From contig NZ_RQJO01000009.1 of assembly GCF_003858635.1 (NCBI RefSeq), positions 372,001 through 436,000 on the forward strand: a stretch of DNA of 64,000 bases. Direction: 5' to 3'. The position numbers were made by a program, and so were the translations under genes. Origin of the DNA: Larkinella rosea (lineage in GTDB: Bacteria > Bacteroidota > Bacteroidia > Cytophagales > Spirosomataceae). The notes under the pieces were generated by a model. It made no database searches. It worked only from the letters and a program-made list of their open reading frames with translations, and was not told where the DNA came from. Numbering within the stretch: the stretch's first letter is position 1; each line of letters begins with the position of its first letter. Shown here piece after piece: positions 35,725 to 44,380 of the stretch.

Positions 35725-37008
35725 TTAAACGACGGCTTCGCGGTGAATGATCGCTTCCCGATCCGGGCCGGTGGAGATAAAGCTGATGGGCAGACCCAGC
35801 TCGGCCTCCAGGAAGTCGATATAAGCCGTTAATTCGGCCGGAACTTCTTCGTAGGTGTGGAAATCCGTCAGGGCGGTTTTCCAGCCTTTGAATTCTTTGT
35901 AAACCGGTTTTACGGCCGTATCGCAAAGGTCGTAAGGCAATTGCTCCGAAACCGTACCGTCCGGCAATTCATAATGCGTGCAAATGTTGATCGTATCGAA
36001 AATATTCAGCACATCGACCTTCATCATGATCAGTTGCGTCACGCCGTTGATCATGATGGTGTATTTCAACGCGGGCAAATCGAGCCAGCCGCACCGGCGC
36101 GGACGACCCGTAGTCGCCCCAAACTCACGACCTTCGGCGCGCATCCGCTCCCCGGTTTCGTCCGACAGTTCGGTCGGGAAAGGGCCGCTGCCGACGCGTG
36201 TGCAGTAGGCTTTGAAAATACCGAACACTTCTCCGATTTGCCGGGGCGCAATCCCCAGACCGGTGCAGGCACCCGCCGTCATTGTGTTCGAACTGGTTAC
36301 GAACGGATACGAACCAAAATCAATATCAAGCAGTGAGCCCTGTGCGCCTTCCGCCAGAATTTTGTGACCGGCATTCAGGTCGCGGTTGACTTCGTATTCG
36401 CTTTCGACGAGCTGGAATTGCTTCATGAACTCCACGGCTTCAAAAAAATCCACTTCAGCCTGTGGTAAAACTGACTGATAATCAAACTGATGATGGTCCA
36501 GCGTGACCTTGTGCAGATCGACCAGCTTGGTGTATTTCGCCTGAAAGTTCGGCGACAGCACATCCCCCACGCGCAGACCCTGCCGGGCTACCTTGTCCTG
36601 GTACGTGGGGCCGATTCCCCGCAGGGTCGAACCAATTTTCGATTCGCCTTTGGCTTGTTCATAAGCCGCATCCAGCAGCCGGTGAGTCGGCAGAATGATC
36701 GACGCCTTTTTGGAAATAAAGAGGTTTTTGGTCAGATCAAGATTGTATTTGGCTAAACCGTCGATCTCTTTCCGGAACACAATCGGGTCGAGGACGACGC
36801 CGTTTCCGATAATATTTTTAATATCGGCCCGGAAAATTCCCGATGGAATCTGGTGTAAAACGTGCTTAAAACCGTCAAATTCCAGCGTATGGCCAGCGTT
36901 TGGCCCACCCTGAAACCGGGCAACCACTTCGTACTGCGGGGCCAGTACATCCACAATTTTCCCCTTACCTTCGTCGCCCCATTGCAGGCCGAGTAATACA
37001 TCTACCAT
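35725..37008 (-). CDS. purA: Adenylosuccinate synthetase
   Basis: 427 residues, full length. It joins IMP and aspartate with GTP hydrolysis, the first step from IMP to AMP. Conserved features are the P-loop GLQWGDEGKGKIVDVL at 6-21, FQGGPNAGHTLEFDG, LRGIGPTYQDKVARQGLRVGD, GAQGSLLDIDFGSYPFVTSSN and TTGRPRRCGWLDL. It is cytoplasmic. It is downstream of fur and the truncated remnant on the same strand, with an intrinsic terminator after it. All motifs are intact. Confidence 0.97.
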   Translation of the reverse strand: MVDVLLGLQWGDEGKGKIVDVLAPQYEVVARFQGGPNAGHTLEFDGFKHVLHQIPSGIFRADIKNIIGNGVVLDPIVFRKEIDGLAKYNLDLTKNLFISKKASIILPTHRLLDAAYEQAKGESKIGSTLRGIGPTYQDKVARQGLRVGDVLSPNFQAKYTKLVDLHKVTLDHHQFDYQSVLPQAEVDFFEAVEFMKQFQLVESEYEVNRDLNAGHKILAEGAQGSLLDIDFGSYPFVTSSNTMTAGACTGLGIAPRQIGEVFGIFKAYCTRVGSGPFPTELSDETGERMRAEGREFGATTGRPRRCGWLDLPALKYTIMINGVTQLIMMKVDVLNIFDTINICTHYELPDGTVSEQLPYDLCDTAVKPVYKEFKGWKTALTDFHTYEEVPAELTAYIDFLEAELGLPISFISTGPDREAIIHREAVV

Positions 37009-37124
37009 AAAAAAAAATTAAAAAATGACTGCGTTCATCGAGTTAACCTTTAGTCGTTGAAACGAAGTGTTTGAGCGGTTTTGCCTTTTAATATCCTATA
37101 AAATGGAAAGCCAAAACCATGAAA

Positions 37125-37346
37125 TTATGCAACTTTTCTTGTTTTCGCCATGCGGATGATAGGCTCAAGTTCCAGGAAGTGATTCAACTCTTTCCTGTCT
37201 TCTTCCGACGCAAGTCCGGCTTTCTCTTTGGAAAGTGAATCGTAAAACCGGCTGCGCATTTCATCCAACGCTTTGAAAGCCGGAATTTGTTCCGGTGTCA
37301 CACCGGCAGAAACGAAGTCCGTAAATGCTGCGTAGCATTCATTAGT
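37125..37346 (-). pseudogene. 5'-truncated antitoxin-like small protein remnant
   Basis: A minus-strand frame opens after a TGA at 37347-37349 and runs 73 codons to TAA at 37125-37127. It lacks an ATG until the internal Met of LDEMRSRF. The product, TDFVSAGVTPEQIPAFKAL through RKELNHFLELEPIIRMAKTR, resembles the ~80-residue proteins with a FVxAGIxPEK segment and a terminal LDHFxxLEHxMRLAKAR helix that often pair with toxin-like genes. The N-terminal part is missing and no partner is present. It lies between fur and purA. It might still be translated from a non-ATG start. Confidence 0.5.
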
Positions 37347-37355
37347 TCAGACGAT

Positions 37356-37874
37356 TTACGAAACCAGTGGTTGACCGCCGTGTTCCTGCAAATCCTTTTC
37401 TTCCTCGTTTTTTGAGCGGTTTTCGCAATGATCGCGCTGACAGCTTCCGTAGAAAATCAGCGAATGGTGCATCACGTTGAATTTCAGCATGTCGCCCACC
37501 AGCGACTGAATGTTCTGGACGCGGGGGTCGCAGAATTCCATCACGTGGTGGCAATCCGTACAAATAATGTGGTCGTGCTGTTTGTAACCGTACGATTTTT
37601 CGTACTGAGCCAGGTTTTTCCCGAACTGATGTTTGGTCACCAGGTCACAATCCACCAGTACATCGAGCGTGTTGTACACCGTGGCCCGACTCACCTGATA
37701 TTTTTTATTTTTCATCGAGATATAGAGTTCATCTACATCAAAATGATCTTCACGGTTATAGATTTCGTCAAGAATGGCGAAGCGTTCCGGCGTCTTCCGG
37801 AGTGCTTTGCTTTCGAGATATGCCGTAAAAATTTTCTTTGCGGCATCCAGGTTGGCTTGTTTCGCTAGTGGCAT
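37356..37874 (-). CDS. fur: Fur-family metalloregulator
   Basis: 172 residues. The winged-helix domain has [15 protein letters not shown] and the recognition segment [21 protein letters not shown]. The dimerisation and metal domain holds [15 protein letters not shown] and, further on, [10 protein letters not shown], giving two CxxC/CxxxxC-type zinc sites, plus His residues for the regulatory metal. A charged tail follows. Fur or the close relatives Zur and PerR are possible; the sequence is most like Bacteroidota Fur. It would repress iron-uptake genes when loaded. A TAATTTTG on the minus strand (37987-37994) is too far away to call its promoter. Confidence 0.9.
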   Translation of the reverse strand: MPLAKQANLDAAKKIFTAYLESKALRKTPERFAILDEIYNREDHFDVDELYISMKNKKYQVSRATVYNTLDVLVDCDLVTKHQFGKNLAQYEKSYGYKQHDHIICTDCHHVMEFCDPRVQNIQSLVGDMLKFNVMHHSLIFYGSCQRDHCENRSKNEEEKDLQEHGGQPLVS

Positions 37875-37991
37875 AACTTCACGGGTATGGGTTCAGGGCT
37901 TGGGGCGAAGGGTTTTGAAATGAGATAATGAATGAAATTCCAATACGCGAGCCACCGCTGTCAACCCTAAACTTGCTAGTTAAAAACAAAA

Positions 37992-40238
37992 TTAATCAAA
38001 TCGGGCTACTTTCACGACTCCGTCGACTTTTTCGAGTTTTTTCATCAGCTCTTCGAGGTGGCGGGTGTTGTGAACGTATAACTTCAGGGTTCCTTCAAAA
38101 ATTCCGTCTTTCGAATCGATCGTGATCGAACGGATGTTGATGTGCAGTTCGTTGCTGATGATTTTTGTGACGTCATTGACCAGCCCGACGCGGTCGGTGC
38201 CCGTGATCCGCAAACCGGCCAGAAACGCCAGATCGCGCTGCGAGGTCCATTTGGCCTTGATGATGCGGTTGCCGTGGTTCGACATCAGCTCGACGGCATT
38301 CGGGCAGGTGGTCCGGTGAATTTTGATTCCCTCGTTCACGGTTACAAACCCAAAAACGTCGTCGCCCGAAATCGGATTGCAGCACTTGGCCAGCGTGTAA
38401 TCGATCCGGTCCATGTCTTCCCCAATGAGCAGCATGTCGGCATCGGCGCGTTCGCCGTGGAGCTTTTTCAGTTCTTTTTCGAACTGCTTACCGTCCTGCA
38501 GCGTATCGGTATTGAGTTTGTTCTGGCGGTTTTCTTTCGACTCCTTGTCGGACTTGAATTTTTTAAGTTCCTGAACGTCAATGTGCCCCTTCCCAACCCG
38601 GTAGAAGAAATCATTGGACGTTTTAGAGCCGAAATAAGCCCGGAGCTGGTTCAGGATTTCGTTCGTGAGTTCCAGACGCAGCGTTTTCAGTTTCTTCGCA
38701 ACCGCTTCGCGCCCGTCCGTAATATGCTGTTTGTTTTCCTCCTTAATGAGGTCCTTGATCTTGGTTTTGGCCTTCGACGTCACCACAAACCGCAGCCAGT
38801 CCTCATTCGGTTTTTGCTTGTTGGAGGTAATAATTTCAACCTGATCGCCATTGTTCAGCACGTGACTGAGCGGCACCAGCGTCGTGTTGACCTTGGCCGC
38901 CATACACCGCGCCCCGATCTGGGTGTGAATATCAAAGGCGAAATCCAGGGCCGTAGCTCCGCGCTGAAGTACTTTCAAATCACCTTTGGGGGTGAAAACG
39001 AAAACCTCTTCGCTGTATAAATTGCTCCGGAAATCGTCCAGAAACTCAATGGCACCGGTTTTCTCGTTGCTGGCCGATTCAAGCATTTCGCGAACCTGGC
39101 TGATCCAGGTGTCGATGCCCCGCCCGGTCTGGGTTTCGTTGCCTTTGTATTTCCAGTGGGCTGCGTATCCCTTTTCGGCAATTTCGTTCATCCGGGCGGT
39201 CCGGATCTGCACTTCCACCCACTGCCCGGCTTTGCTCATCACCGTTGTGTGCAGTGATTCATATCCGTTGGCGCGGGGGGTGCTGATCCAGTCTTTCAGC
39301 CGGTCCGGATTGGGTTTATAGTGATCCGTAACAATCGAATAAGCCTGCCAGCAACCCGCCTTTTCGCTTTCGGGCGGAACGTTCAGAATGATCCGGATGG
39401 CAAACAGGTCGAAGATTTCCTCGAACGGTTTTTTCTGTTTGCTCAGCTTGTTATAAATGGAGTAAATGGATTTTGGGCGGCCTTTGACCACAAAGTCATA
39501 CCCCATTTCCCGCAAATCGTCCTCGATTGGTTCAATAAACCGGGCAATAAAACGATCCCGCGATGTTTTGGTTTCCCGCAGTTTTCGGGCAATGTCTTTG
39601 TAGGCTTCCGGCTCGGCGTATTTCAGATACAAATCTTCCAGCTCCGACTTGATTGCGTTCAGACCCAGGCGGTGGGCCAGCGGGGCATAGATGAAAATGG
39701 TTTCGGAGGCAATTTTGAGCTGCTTGTCGCGGGGCATCGAGTCGAGTGTCCGCATGTTGTGCAGCCGATCGGCCAGCTTGATCAGGATTACCCGCACATC
39801 ATCCGACAACGTCAGCAGCATTTTGCGGAAATTCTCGGCCTGTTGCGAGGAGCCGTACTCAAACTTTCCCGAAATCTTGGTCAAACCGTCGATGATCCGG
39901 GCCACTTTCGGCCCAAAAAGCCGGTCGATGTCGGCAATCGTCATTTCGGTATCCTCAACCACATCGTGCAACAGGGCAGCCACGATGGAAGTCGTTCCTA
40001 ATCCGATTTCTTCGACGGCAATCTGGGCAACGGCCAGCGGGTGATAAATATAAGGTTCGCCCGACCGACGGCGCATGTTCTGGTGGGCTTCCAGCGAAGT
40101 ATTAAACGCCTTTTTGATCAATTTGGCGTCATGATCCTTCAACATTGGCTTGGCTTCCCGCAGTAATCGCCGGTAGCACTTTAAAATTTCTTTCCGTTCC
40201 TGGTCAAGGTCAATGACCGGTTCAGCAGTTACGCTCAT
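37992..40238 (-). CDS. spoT: Bifunctional (p)ppGpp synthetase/hydrolase
   Basis: 748 residues from the ATG at 40236-40238 (MSVTAEPVIDLDQERKEIL); 20 more in-frame codons upstream are less likely. The HD hydrolase domain retains HDVVEDTEMTIADIDRLFG. The synthetase domain has GRPKSIYSIYNKLSKQKKPF and NGYESLHTTVMSKAGQWVEV. TGS follows (VFVFTPKGDLKVLQRGATAL), then a CxH-type region (KCCNPISGDDVFGFVT) and a C-terminal ACT domain (LRITGTDRVGLVNDV). With HD intact it both makes and degrades (p)ppGpp. The upstream spacer carries the promoter of the opposite-strand tRNA. Confidence 0.95.
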   Translation of the reverse strand: MSVTAEPVIDLDQERKEILKCYRRLLREAKPMLKDHDAKLIKKAFNTSLEAHQNMRRRSGEPYIYHPLAVAQIAVEEIGLGTTSIVAALLHDVVEDTEMTIADIDRLFGPKVARIIDGLTKISGKFEYGSSQQAENFRKMLLTLSDDVRVILIKLADRLHNMRTLDSMPRDKQLKIASETIFIYAPLAHRLGLNAIKSELEDLYLKYAEPEAYKDIARKLRETKTSRDRFIARFIEPIEDDLREMGYDFVVKGRPKSIYSIYNKLSKQKKPFEEIFDLFAIRIILNVPPESEKAGCWQAYSIVTDHYKPNPDRLKDWISTPRANGYESLHTTVMSKAGQWVEVQIRTARMNEIAEKGYAAHWKYKGNETQTGRGIDTWISQVREMLESASNEKTGAIEFLDDFRSNLYSEEVFVFTPKGDLKVLQRGATALDFAFDIHTQIGARCMAAKVNTTLVPLSHVLNNGDQVEIITSNKQKPNEDWLRFVVTSKAKTKIKDLIKEENKQHITDGREAVAKKLKTLRLELTNEILNQLRAYFGSKTSNDFFYRVGKGHIDVQELKKFKSDKESKENRQNKLNTDTLQDGKQFEKELKKLHGERADADMLLIGEDMDRIDYTLAKCCNPISGDDVFGFVTVNEGIKIHRTTCPNAVELMSNHGNRIIKAKWTSQRDLAFLAGLRITGTDRVGLVNDVTKIISNELHINIRSITIDSKDGIFEGTLKLYVHNTRHLEELMKKLEKVDGVVKVARFD

Positions 40239-40367
40239 AAGGGTGTGTCCTTCTTCTTCTGTTACACTCTGCATCGCATTCAGGTACAGGATACACAATA
40301 ATATTAAAAAACTGGCTCAGCAATTCAAAGGAATCGTTAGAAAAAATAATCCTCTTTCCGGAAGTGG

Positions 40368-40398
40368 TTGTTCGATACAGAAATCATTTGTACTTTTG
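40368..40398 (+). promoter_or_regulatory. Promoter of tRNA-Leu (TTG-N20-TACTTTTG)
   Basis: TTG at 40368-40370 and TACTTTTG at 40391-40398, spacing 20: the best Bacteroidota-consensus promoter in the window. Transcription would begin about 80 bases before the tRNA and may continue into tig. Confidence 0.7.
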
Positions 40399-40486
40399 CA
40401 GGCCAAAAAATAGTTTTGGGGCTGGACGTTCAGGGATTTGGTATCCGTTGAATCCATAACGTCGGGGTCTGAAACTAATTTTATTC

Positions 40487-40568
40487 GCGGGCGTGGCGAA
40501 ATTGGTAGACGTGCCAGACTTAGGATCTGGTGCCGCAAGGCATGGGGGTTCGAGTCCCTCCGCCCGTA
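40487..40568 (+). tRNA. tRNA-Leu (anticodon UAG)
   Basis: Acceptor GCGGGCG pairs with CGCCCGT with one G-U at the end. The anticodon stem CCAGA/TCTGG encloses loop CTTAGGA, anticodon TAG, reading CUA. A long variable arm (TGCCGCAAGGCA) and T arm GGGGG-TTCGAGT-CCCTC mark a class II Leu tRNA. CCA is not encoded. No other tRNA was found. Confidence 0.93.
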
Positions 40569-40580
40569 CAGTTTAATTGC

Positions 40581-40658
40581 GAATGAGTGAATGAGTGAAT
40601 GAGTGAATGGATCGTTAGCGGTTTTTTCACATTCTCACATTCACTCATTCTTACATTC
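40581..40658. repeat. Imperfect wordy hairpin I (GAATGAGT word)
   Basis: Left arm 40581-40610 is three and a half copies of GAATGAGT; right arm 40625-40658 carries CATTCTCACATTCACTCATT. They pair over about 30 bases with few mismatches. It fills the tRNA-tig spacer and ends 15 bases before the tig GTG. Confidence 0.88.
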
Positions 40659-40672
40659 AAAATTAGTGTATC

Positions 40673-42037
40673 GTGGAAATTGCATTAGAGAAATCGACGG
40701 AAACCAATGCTTCGCTGAAAATCAAGTTGTCAAAAAGCGATTATCAGCCGGAAGTCGATAAGAAATTGAAAGATTACGGTCGTCGGGCCAGTATCAAAGG
40801 CTTTCGTCCGGGTAAAGTACCGTCTTCGTTGATTCAGAAAATGTACGGCAAAAGTGTGCTGGTGGAAGAAATCAACGAGTTGCTGAAAAATACCGTCAGT
40901 AATTACATTCGCGATAACAAACTTCAGGTTGTTGGTGATCCGCTGCCGGACCGTGAACAGGCCGATGCCATCGACTGGGATAGCCAAAACGAGTTCGAGT
41001 TCAATTATAACCTGGGTCTGGCTTCCGATTTCGAAGTCGATTTCGATGCCATTCCGGCCGTTACCGCGTATGAGATCGAAGCGGGTGAAACCGAACTGAA
41101 TTCGACCATCGACGAGCTGAAAACCCGGTTTAGCGGTCAGGCCAACGTGGACGAGTCGGCAGAAGGCGACATGATTTACGGCGAACTGAAACAACCGGCG
41201 AAAGAAGAGGGGGGTGAACCGTTTGCAACAAAAACCGCCTTCCCAACCAAGCAGATTGCGGCTGACGAACTGCCGAAGTTTGTGGGTTTGAAAAAAGGCG
41301 ATACGGTTACGTTCGATATTCAGAAAACGTTTCCGGATGAAAAATCACGCGGTTTGGCAACGGGGTTGAAGAAGGAAGAAGCGGCTGAACTGGCCGGTGA
41401 ATTTACCTTTACCGTCGATGATGTGACCCGCCCGGAACAGGCCGAAATCGGTCAGGAGTTTTTCGATAAAGTATTGGGCCCAAATGTCGTGGATAGCGAA
41501 GAGCAGTTTCGTGAGAAAGTGCTGGAAGTGATCAAAGGCAACTACGGTCGGGAATCCGATACGCTGCAACGGCTCGATATCGAGCAGGCGTTGCTGGACA
41601 ACATCGCCATTTCGCTGCCGGACGACTTCCTGAAACAATGGCTTTTGACGACCAATGAAGGAAATGTGTCGGAGCAGGAAGTGGAGGAACAATACGATGC
41701 GTTCGCCCGGTCGGTGAAATTGCAGTTGATCAAGAATAAAATCGCCAGCGAAAACGAAATCAACGTGTCTTACGAAGATGTGTTGAACGTAACGCGCGGC
41801 ATGGTGCGGGAGCAGTTCGGTTTTTACGGTGATGACGAACAGATGGGGCAAACGATCGACAAAATTGCCCAGCAGTATCTGATGGACGAAAAAGGGGAGA
41901 ATTACATGAAAATGTACAACCGCCTGTCCGACGATAAGGTCATCGACGTCATCAAGAGCAAACTGACGCTGGCACCCCGGACCGTTACCGTGGATGAATT
42001 TAAAGAACTTGTTGCCGCTCGTCAACCACAAGCTTAA
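40673..42037 (+). CDS. tig: Trigger factor
   Basis: 454 residues, starting at GTG 40673 (MEIALEKSTETNASLKIKLS). The ribosome-binding domain has the signature GFRPGKVPSSLIQKMYGKSV near residues 44-63. A PPIase-like domain (~150-250) and a helical substrate-binding domain follow (FEFNYNLGLASDFEVD, ISLPDDFLKQWLL). Trigger factor binds nascent chains at the ribosome exit. It begins the tig-clpP-clpX block. It is downstream of tRNA-Leu and a wordy hairpin. Confidence 0.95.
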   Translation: MEIALEKSTETNASLKIKLSKSDYQPEVDKKLKDYGRRASIKGFRPGKVPSSLIQKMYGKSVLVEEINELLKNTVSNYIRDNKLQVVGDPLPDREQADAIDWDSQNEFEFNYNLGLASDFEVDFDAIPAVTAYEIEAGETELNSTIDELKTRFSGQANVDESAEGDMIYGELKQPAKEEGGEPFATKTAFPTKQIAADELPKFVGLKKGDTVTFDIQKTFPDEKSRGLATGLKKEEAAELAGEFTFTVDDVTRPEQAEIGQEFFDKVLGPNVVDSEEQFREKVLEVIKGNYGRESDTLQRLDIEQALLDNIAISLPDDFLKQWLLTTNEGNVSEQEVEEQYDAFARSVKLQLIKNKIASENEINVSYEDVLNVTRGMVREQFGFYGDDEQMGQTIDKIAQQYLMDEKGENYMKMYNRLSDDKVIDVIKSKLTLAPRTVTVDEFKELVAARQPQA

Positions 42038-42045
42038 CCCTGTTT

Positions 42046-42151
42046 AGCGGTCGTCAGACCCTGACAGTGGTTAAGTAGATTAAGCGGTTTATAAATTGCA
42101 AATAGTAGATTCGGGTTTTAGTTGTCACCGCCGTCAGGGTCTTCGACCGCT
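42046..42151. repeat. Inverted repeat J downstream of tig
   Basis: AGCGGTCGTCAGACCCTGAC at 42046-42065 pairs with GTCAGGGTCTTCGACCGCT at 42133-42151, 18-19 pairs with one gap and a 67-base loop. It sits between convergent tig and the XRE gene and is GC-richer than the other hairpins. Confidence 0.8.
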
Positions 42152-42164
42152 GACGGGGTGGGAA

Positions 42165-42563
42165 TTAAAACCCGATTCGGTTTCGGTTCGTGGGTGGAAC
42201 AAAATGGCGGACCACTTCGACCAGCGCCAGATCTTCGGCTTTCCGCTTCCAGTAGGCCACTTCCATCCGGAGCTTTTCAATTTCGAGGTCTTTTCGTTCC
42301 TGTTCCGATTTCAGGGTTTCCGCCTGATGAACGACTTCGGCCGGGTACAGTTCCGGTTGCGGAGGCAGTTCGCCCGAAAGCAGCTGGGGAGCGGTGGTGC
42401 CGAGTGCCGTCGCAATTTGTTGTAAACGCGAAATCGTTAAATCGGTTTTTCCCCGCTCAATGTCACCGTAAGCGGTCGTTGACAGGCCCAGCATATCGGC
42501 CATGTTTTCCTGCGAATAGCCCTTCTTCTGGCGCAGTAAACGAATTTGAGCATTTGTATCCAT
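42165..42563 (-). CDS. XRE-family helix-turn-helix regulator
   Basis: 132 residues. The HTH_3 domain spans ~5-60 (IRLLRQKKGYSQENMADMLG, TTAYGDIERGKTDLTISRLQ). The second half is a coiled coil (VVHQAETLKSEQERKDLEIEKL), probably for oligomerisation. It lies convergent to tig and divergent to clpP. TCAAACC/GGTTTGA half-sites lie just upstream of its start, a possible autoregulatory operator. Target genes are unknown; clpP or other proteolysis genes are candidates by position only. Confidence 0.85.
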   Translation of the reverse strand: MDTNAQIRLLRQKKGYSQENMADMLGLSTTAYGDIERGKTDLTISRLQQIATALGTTAPQLLSGELPPQPELYPAEVVHQAETLKSEQERKDLEIEKLRMEVAYWKRKAEDLALVEVVRHFVPPTNRNRIGF

Positions 42564-42595
42564 GATGTCTCAAGAAATTCTGACAATATAATAAG

Positions 42596-42623
42596 TCAAA
42601 CCGACTATCAAAACCGGGTTTGA
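42596..42623. promoter_or_regulatory. Possible XRE operator (TCAAACC - GGTTTGA)
   Basis: TCAAACC at 42596-42602 and GGTTTGA at 42617-42623 form a 7-base dyad separated by 14 bases. It is 33 bases before the XRE start. Confidence 0.35.
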
Positions 42624-42744
42624 TGCCCATTTTTGTATCACAACACCGGCGAAGGGGCAGTTGGTTTCAACGCGTTGGCGGTCTTTAAAACCCGCCGTCG
42701 GTAAAAAAAGACCGATGCCACTAAGCGGGAACCAGAGAGTAGGT

Positions 42745-42752
42745 TATGTTTG
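42745..42752 (+). promoter_or_regulatory. Candidate -7 box of clpP (TATGTTTG)
   Basis: TATGTTTG matches TAnnTTTG, 34 bases before the clpP ATG. I found no -33 TTG at the right spacing. Upstream, CGGTCTTT (42679-42686) can pair with AAAGACCG (42707-42714). Confidence 0.4.
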
Positions 42753-42786
42753 TATTTTCGTTGCGCTAAACAGAAAGCAGATCAGT

Positions 42787-43461
42787 ATGAATCAAGGAAA
42801 TGAATTCCGCAAATTTGCCGTTCACCACATGGGACTGAACGGTCTGACGGTCGATGGTTATATGAACCATACGGTTGAAAACATGACCCGCTCGGTAATC
42901 GAGGAACGTCCGATGAACTTCCGGGAAGTGGACGTATTTTCCCGTCTGATGGCCGATCGGATCATCTTCATGGGCATGGGCGTCGATGACAACATTGCGA
43001 ATATTATTGTGGCCCAGTTATTATTCCTCGAATCGGCCGATCCGAAGAAGGACATCCTGATGTACATCAACAGTCCGGGTGGTTCGGTGTATGCCGGTTT
43101 GGGAATTTATGATACCATGCAGTATGTCCGGCCCGATGTCGCCACGGTTTGTACGAGCCTGGCTGCTTCGATGGGGGCGGTTTTGCTGTGTGGTGGAGCC
43201 GCAGGCAAACGGTCGGCACTGCCACACGCCCGGGTGATGATTCACCAGCCGTCGGGTGGCGCCCAGGGCCAGTCGGTCGATATTGAAATCACCGCCCGCG
43301 AAATCGTTAAACTTCGGGACGAACTGTACGAAATTATTGCCAGCCATTCCGGAAAAACGAAGGAGCAAATCGAAAAAGATTCCGATCGTGATAAGTGGTT
43401 CCGGGCCGATGAAGCCAAAGAATACGGCCTGATCGATGAAGTACTGCGTCGGGAACGCTAA
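42787..43461 (+). CDS. clpP: ClpP protease proteolytic subunit
   Basis: 224 residues from ATG 42787; an in-frame TTG at 42661 gives a non-homologous extension. The serine protease triad includes Ser128 ([13 protein letters not shown]) and His153 ([15 protein letters not shown]). [20 protein letters not shown] and the C-terminal [20 protein letters not shown] are typical. ClpP forms a tetradecameric chamber supplied by ClpX, encoded nearby. A terminator follows 24 bases after the stop. Confidence 0.96.
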   Translation: MNQGNEFRKFAVHHMGLNGLTVDGYMNHTVENMTRSVIEERPMNFREVDVFSRLMADRIIFMGMGVDDNIANIIVAQLLFLESADPKKDILMYINSPGGSVYAGLGIYDTMQYVRPDVATVCTSLAASMGAVLLCGGAAGKRSALPHARVMIHQPSGGAQGQSVDIEITAREIVKLRDELYEIIASHSGKTKEQIEKDSDRDKWFRADEAKEYGLIDEVLRRER

Positions 43462-43485
43462 GAAGGGGTTCATCGATCAGCGAAA

Positions 43486-43518
43486 ACGGAAACTGTCCAC
43501 GACGGTTTCCGTTTTTTT
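43486..43518 (+). terminator. Terminator of clpP
   Basis: ACGGAAAC, 11-base loop, GTTTCCGT then T-run. Confidence 0.9.
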
Positions 43519-43557
43519 GTAATCGGAAAGTTTCTATTTTTAAGCGGAGTTAATTTG

Positions 43558-43623
43558 GAAGACCATTGACCACCGACCATTGACGATTGACAAGGGTCGG
43601 TGGTCAATGGTCTATCGTCAACG
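43558..43623. repeat. Imperfect wordy hairpin K (GACCATTGACCACCGACC)
   Basis: Left arm 43558-43592, right arm 43594-43623. AGACCATTGACCACCGACC is perfectly repeated as its reverse complement in the right arm, and a further GATTGAC copy matches GTCAACG. It overlaps the frame upstream of the haem-binding gene. Confidence 0.92.
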
Positions 43624-43639
43624 TAAAACCCTTCCTCCA

Positions 43640-44104
43640 ATGATGAAAAAGGTACTCATCGGTATTGCCGTATTGCTCATCGGTATTCAGTTCATTCGTC
43701 CCGACAAAAACGAGGGCAGCGCCGATTCGCCCCAGGACATTACCCATGCCGTTCAAGTGCCCGAACCGGTTATGCAAACCTTGAAAGTGGCGTGTTATGA
43801 CTGCCATTCCAACCACACCAAATACCCCTGGTATGCCAACATCAGTCCGGTGAGTTTGTGGCTGGCCAATCACGTCAATGAGGGCAAATCAGAGCTTAAT
43901 TTCTCTAGCTTTGCCGCGTACGACAAAAAACGGATGGATCATAAACTGGAAGAAATCGGCGAAGAGGTGGAGGAAGGGCACATGCCTTTGCCGGCTTACA
44001 CGATGCTGCACCACGATGCCGAATTGAGTGAGTCGCAGAAGCAGCTTTTGGTCGAGTGGGCCAAAACCGAGCGGACGCGACTGGGTTACGTCCCCGAAAA
44101 ATAA
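43640..44104 (+). CDS. Haem-binding-domain protein (c-type CxxCH)
   Basis: 154 residues from ATG 43640 (or 43643). The frame reads in from 43580 through hairpin K and that extension is spurious. An N-terminal membrane anchor (VLIGIAVLLIGIQFI) is followed by a haem-binding domain with CYDCH (ACYDCHSNHTKYPWYANISP) typical of the Bacteroidota haem_bd family. Further conserved parts are HVNEGKSELNFSSF and EEGHMPLPAYTMLHHDA. It is probably a periplasmic-facing electron or haem carrier. It is between clpP and clpX but separated from both by terminator and spacer. Confidence 0.87.
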   Translation: MMKKVLIGIAVLLIGIQFIRPDKNEGSADSPQDITHAVQVPEPVMQTLKVACYDCHSNHTKYPWYANISPVSLWLANHVNEGKSELNFSSFAAYDKKRMDHKLEEIGEEVEEGHMPLPAYTMLHHDAELSESQKQLLVEWAKTERTRLGYVPEK

Positions 44105-44255
44105 AAAGTTGACGATCAACGGGACATTTTATCACGGGTAGTTCGTTCTTTTTTGCGGCATATTATCCATTCAGTATGAATTGGTAGGGTAGAACCGGAT
44201 CAGAATACTTTAGCAGACATTTAAACTGCACAAACCGCACAACCAAAATTTCTAG

Positions 44256-44263
44256 TATATTTG
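44256..44263 (+). promoter_or_regulatory. Candidate -7 box of clpX (TATATTTG)
   Basis: TATATTTG matches TAnnTTTG, 117 bases before the clpX ATG. No -33 element seen. The 276-base spacer 44105-44380 holds nothing else I can name. Confidence 0.35.
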
Positions 44264-44380
44264 TTCTGGTTCGCTCCAATTCCTCTGGCCGGTCTGACCT
44301 TTTACCCGTTTAATCGGAAACCGGCTGCATAAATCCAACGTTAAAGCGAGAAGCTACCTATTTAGTTAAGATACATTTCT

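Noticed and set aside
38142-39020. 292-codon plus-strand frame opposite rel/spoT
   Set aside because: Shadow of the well supported rel/spoT; no motif.
42661-42786. N-terminal extension of clpP from a TTG
   Set aside because: The extra 42 residues have no ClpP likeness, and a -7 box sits inside them; ATG 42787 gives the normal protein.
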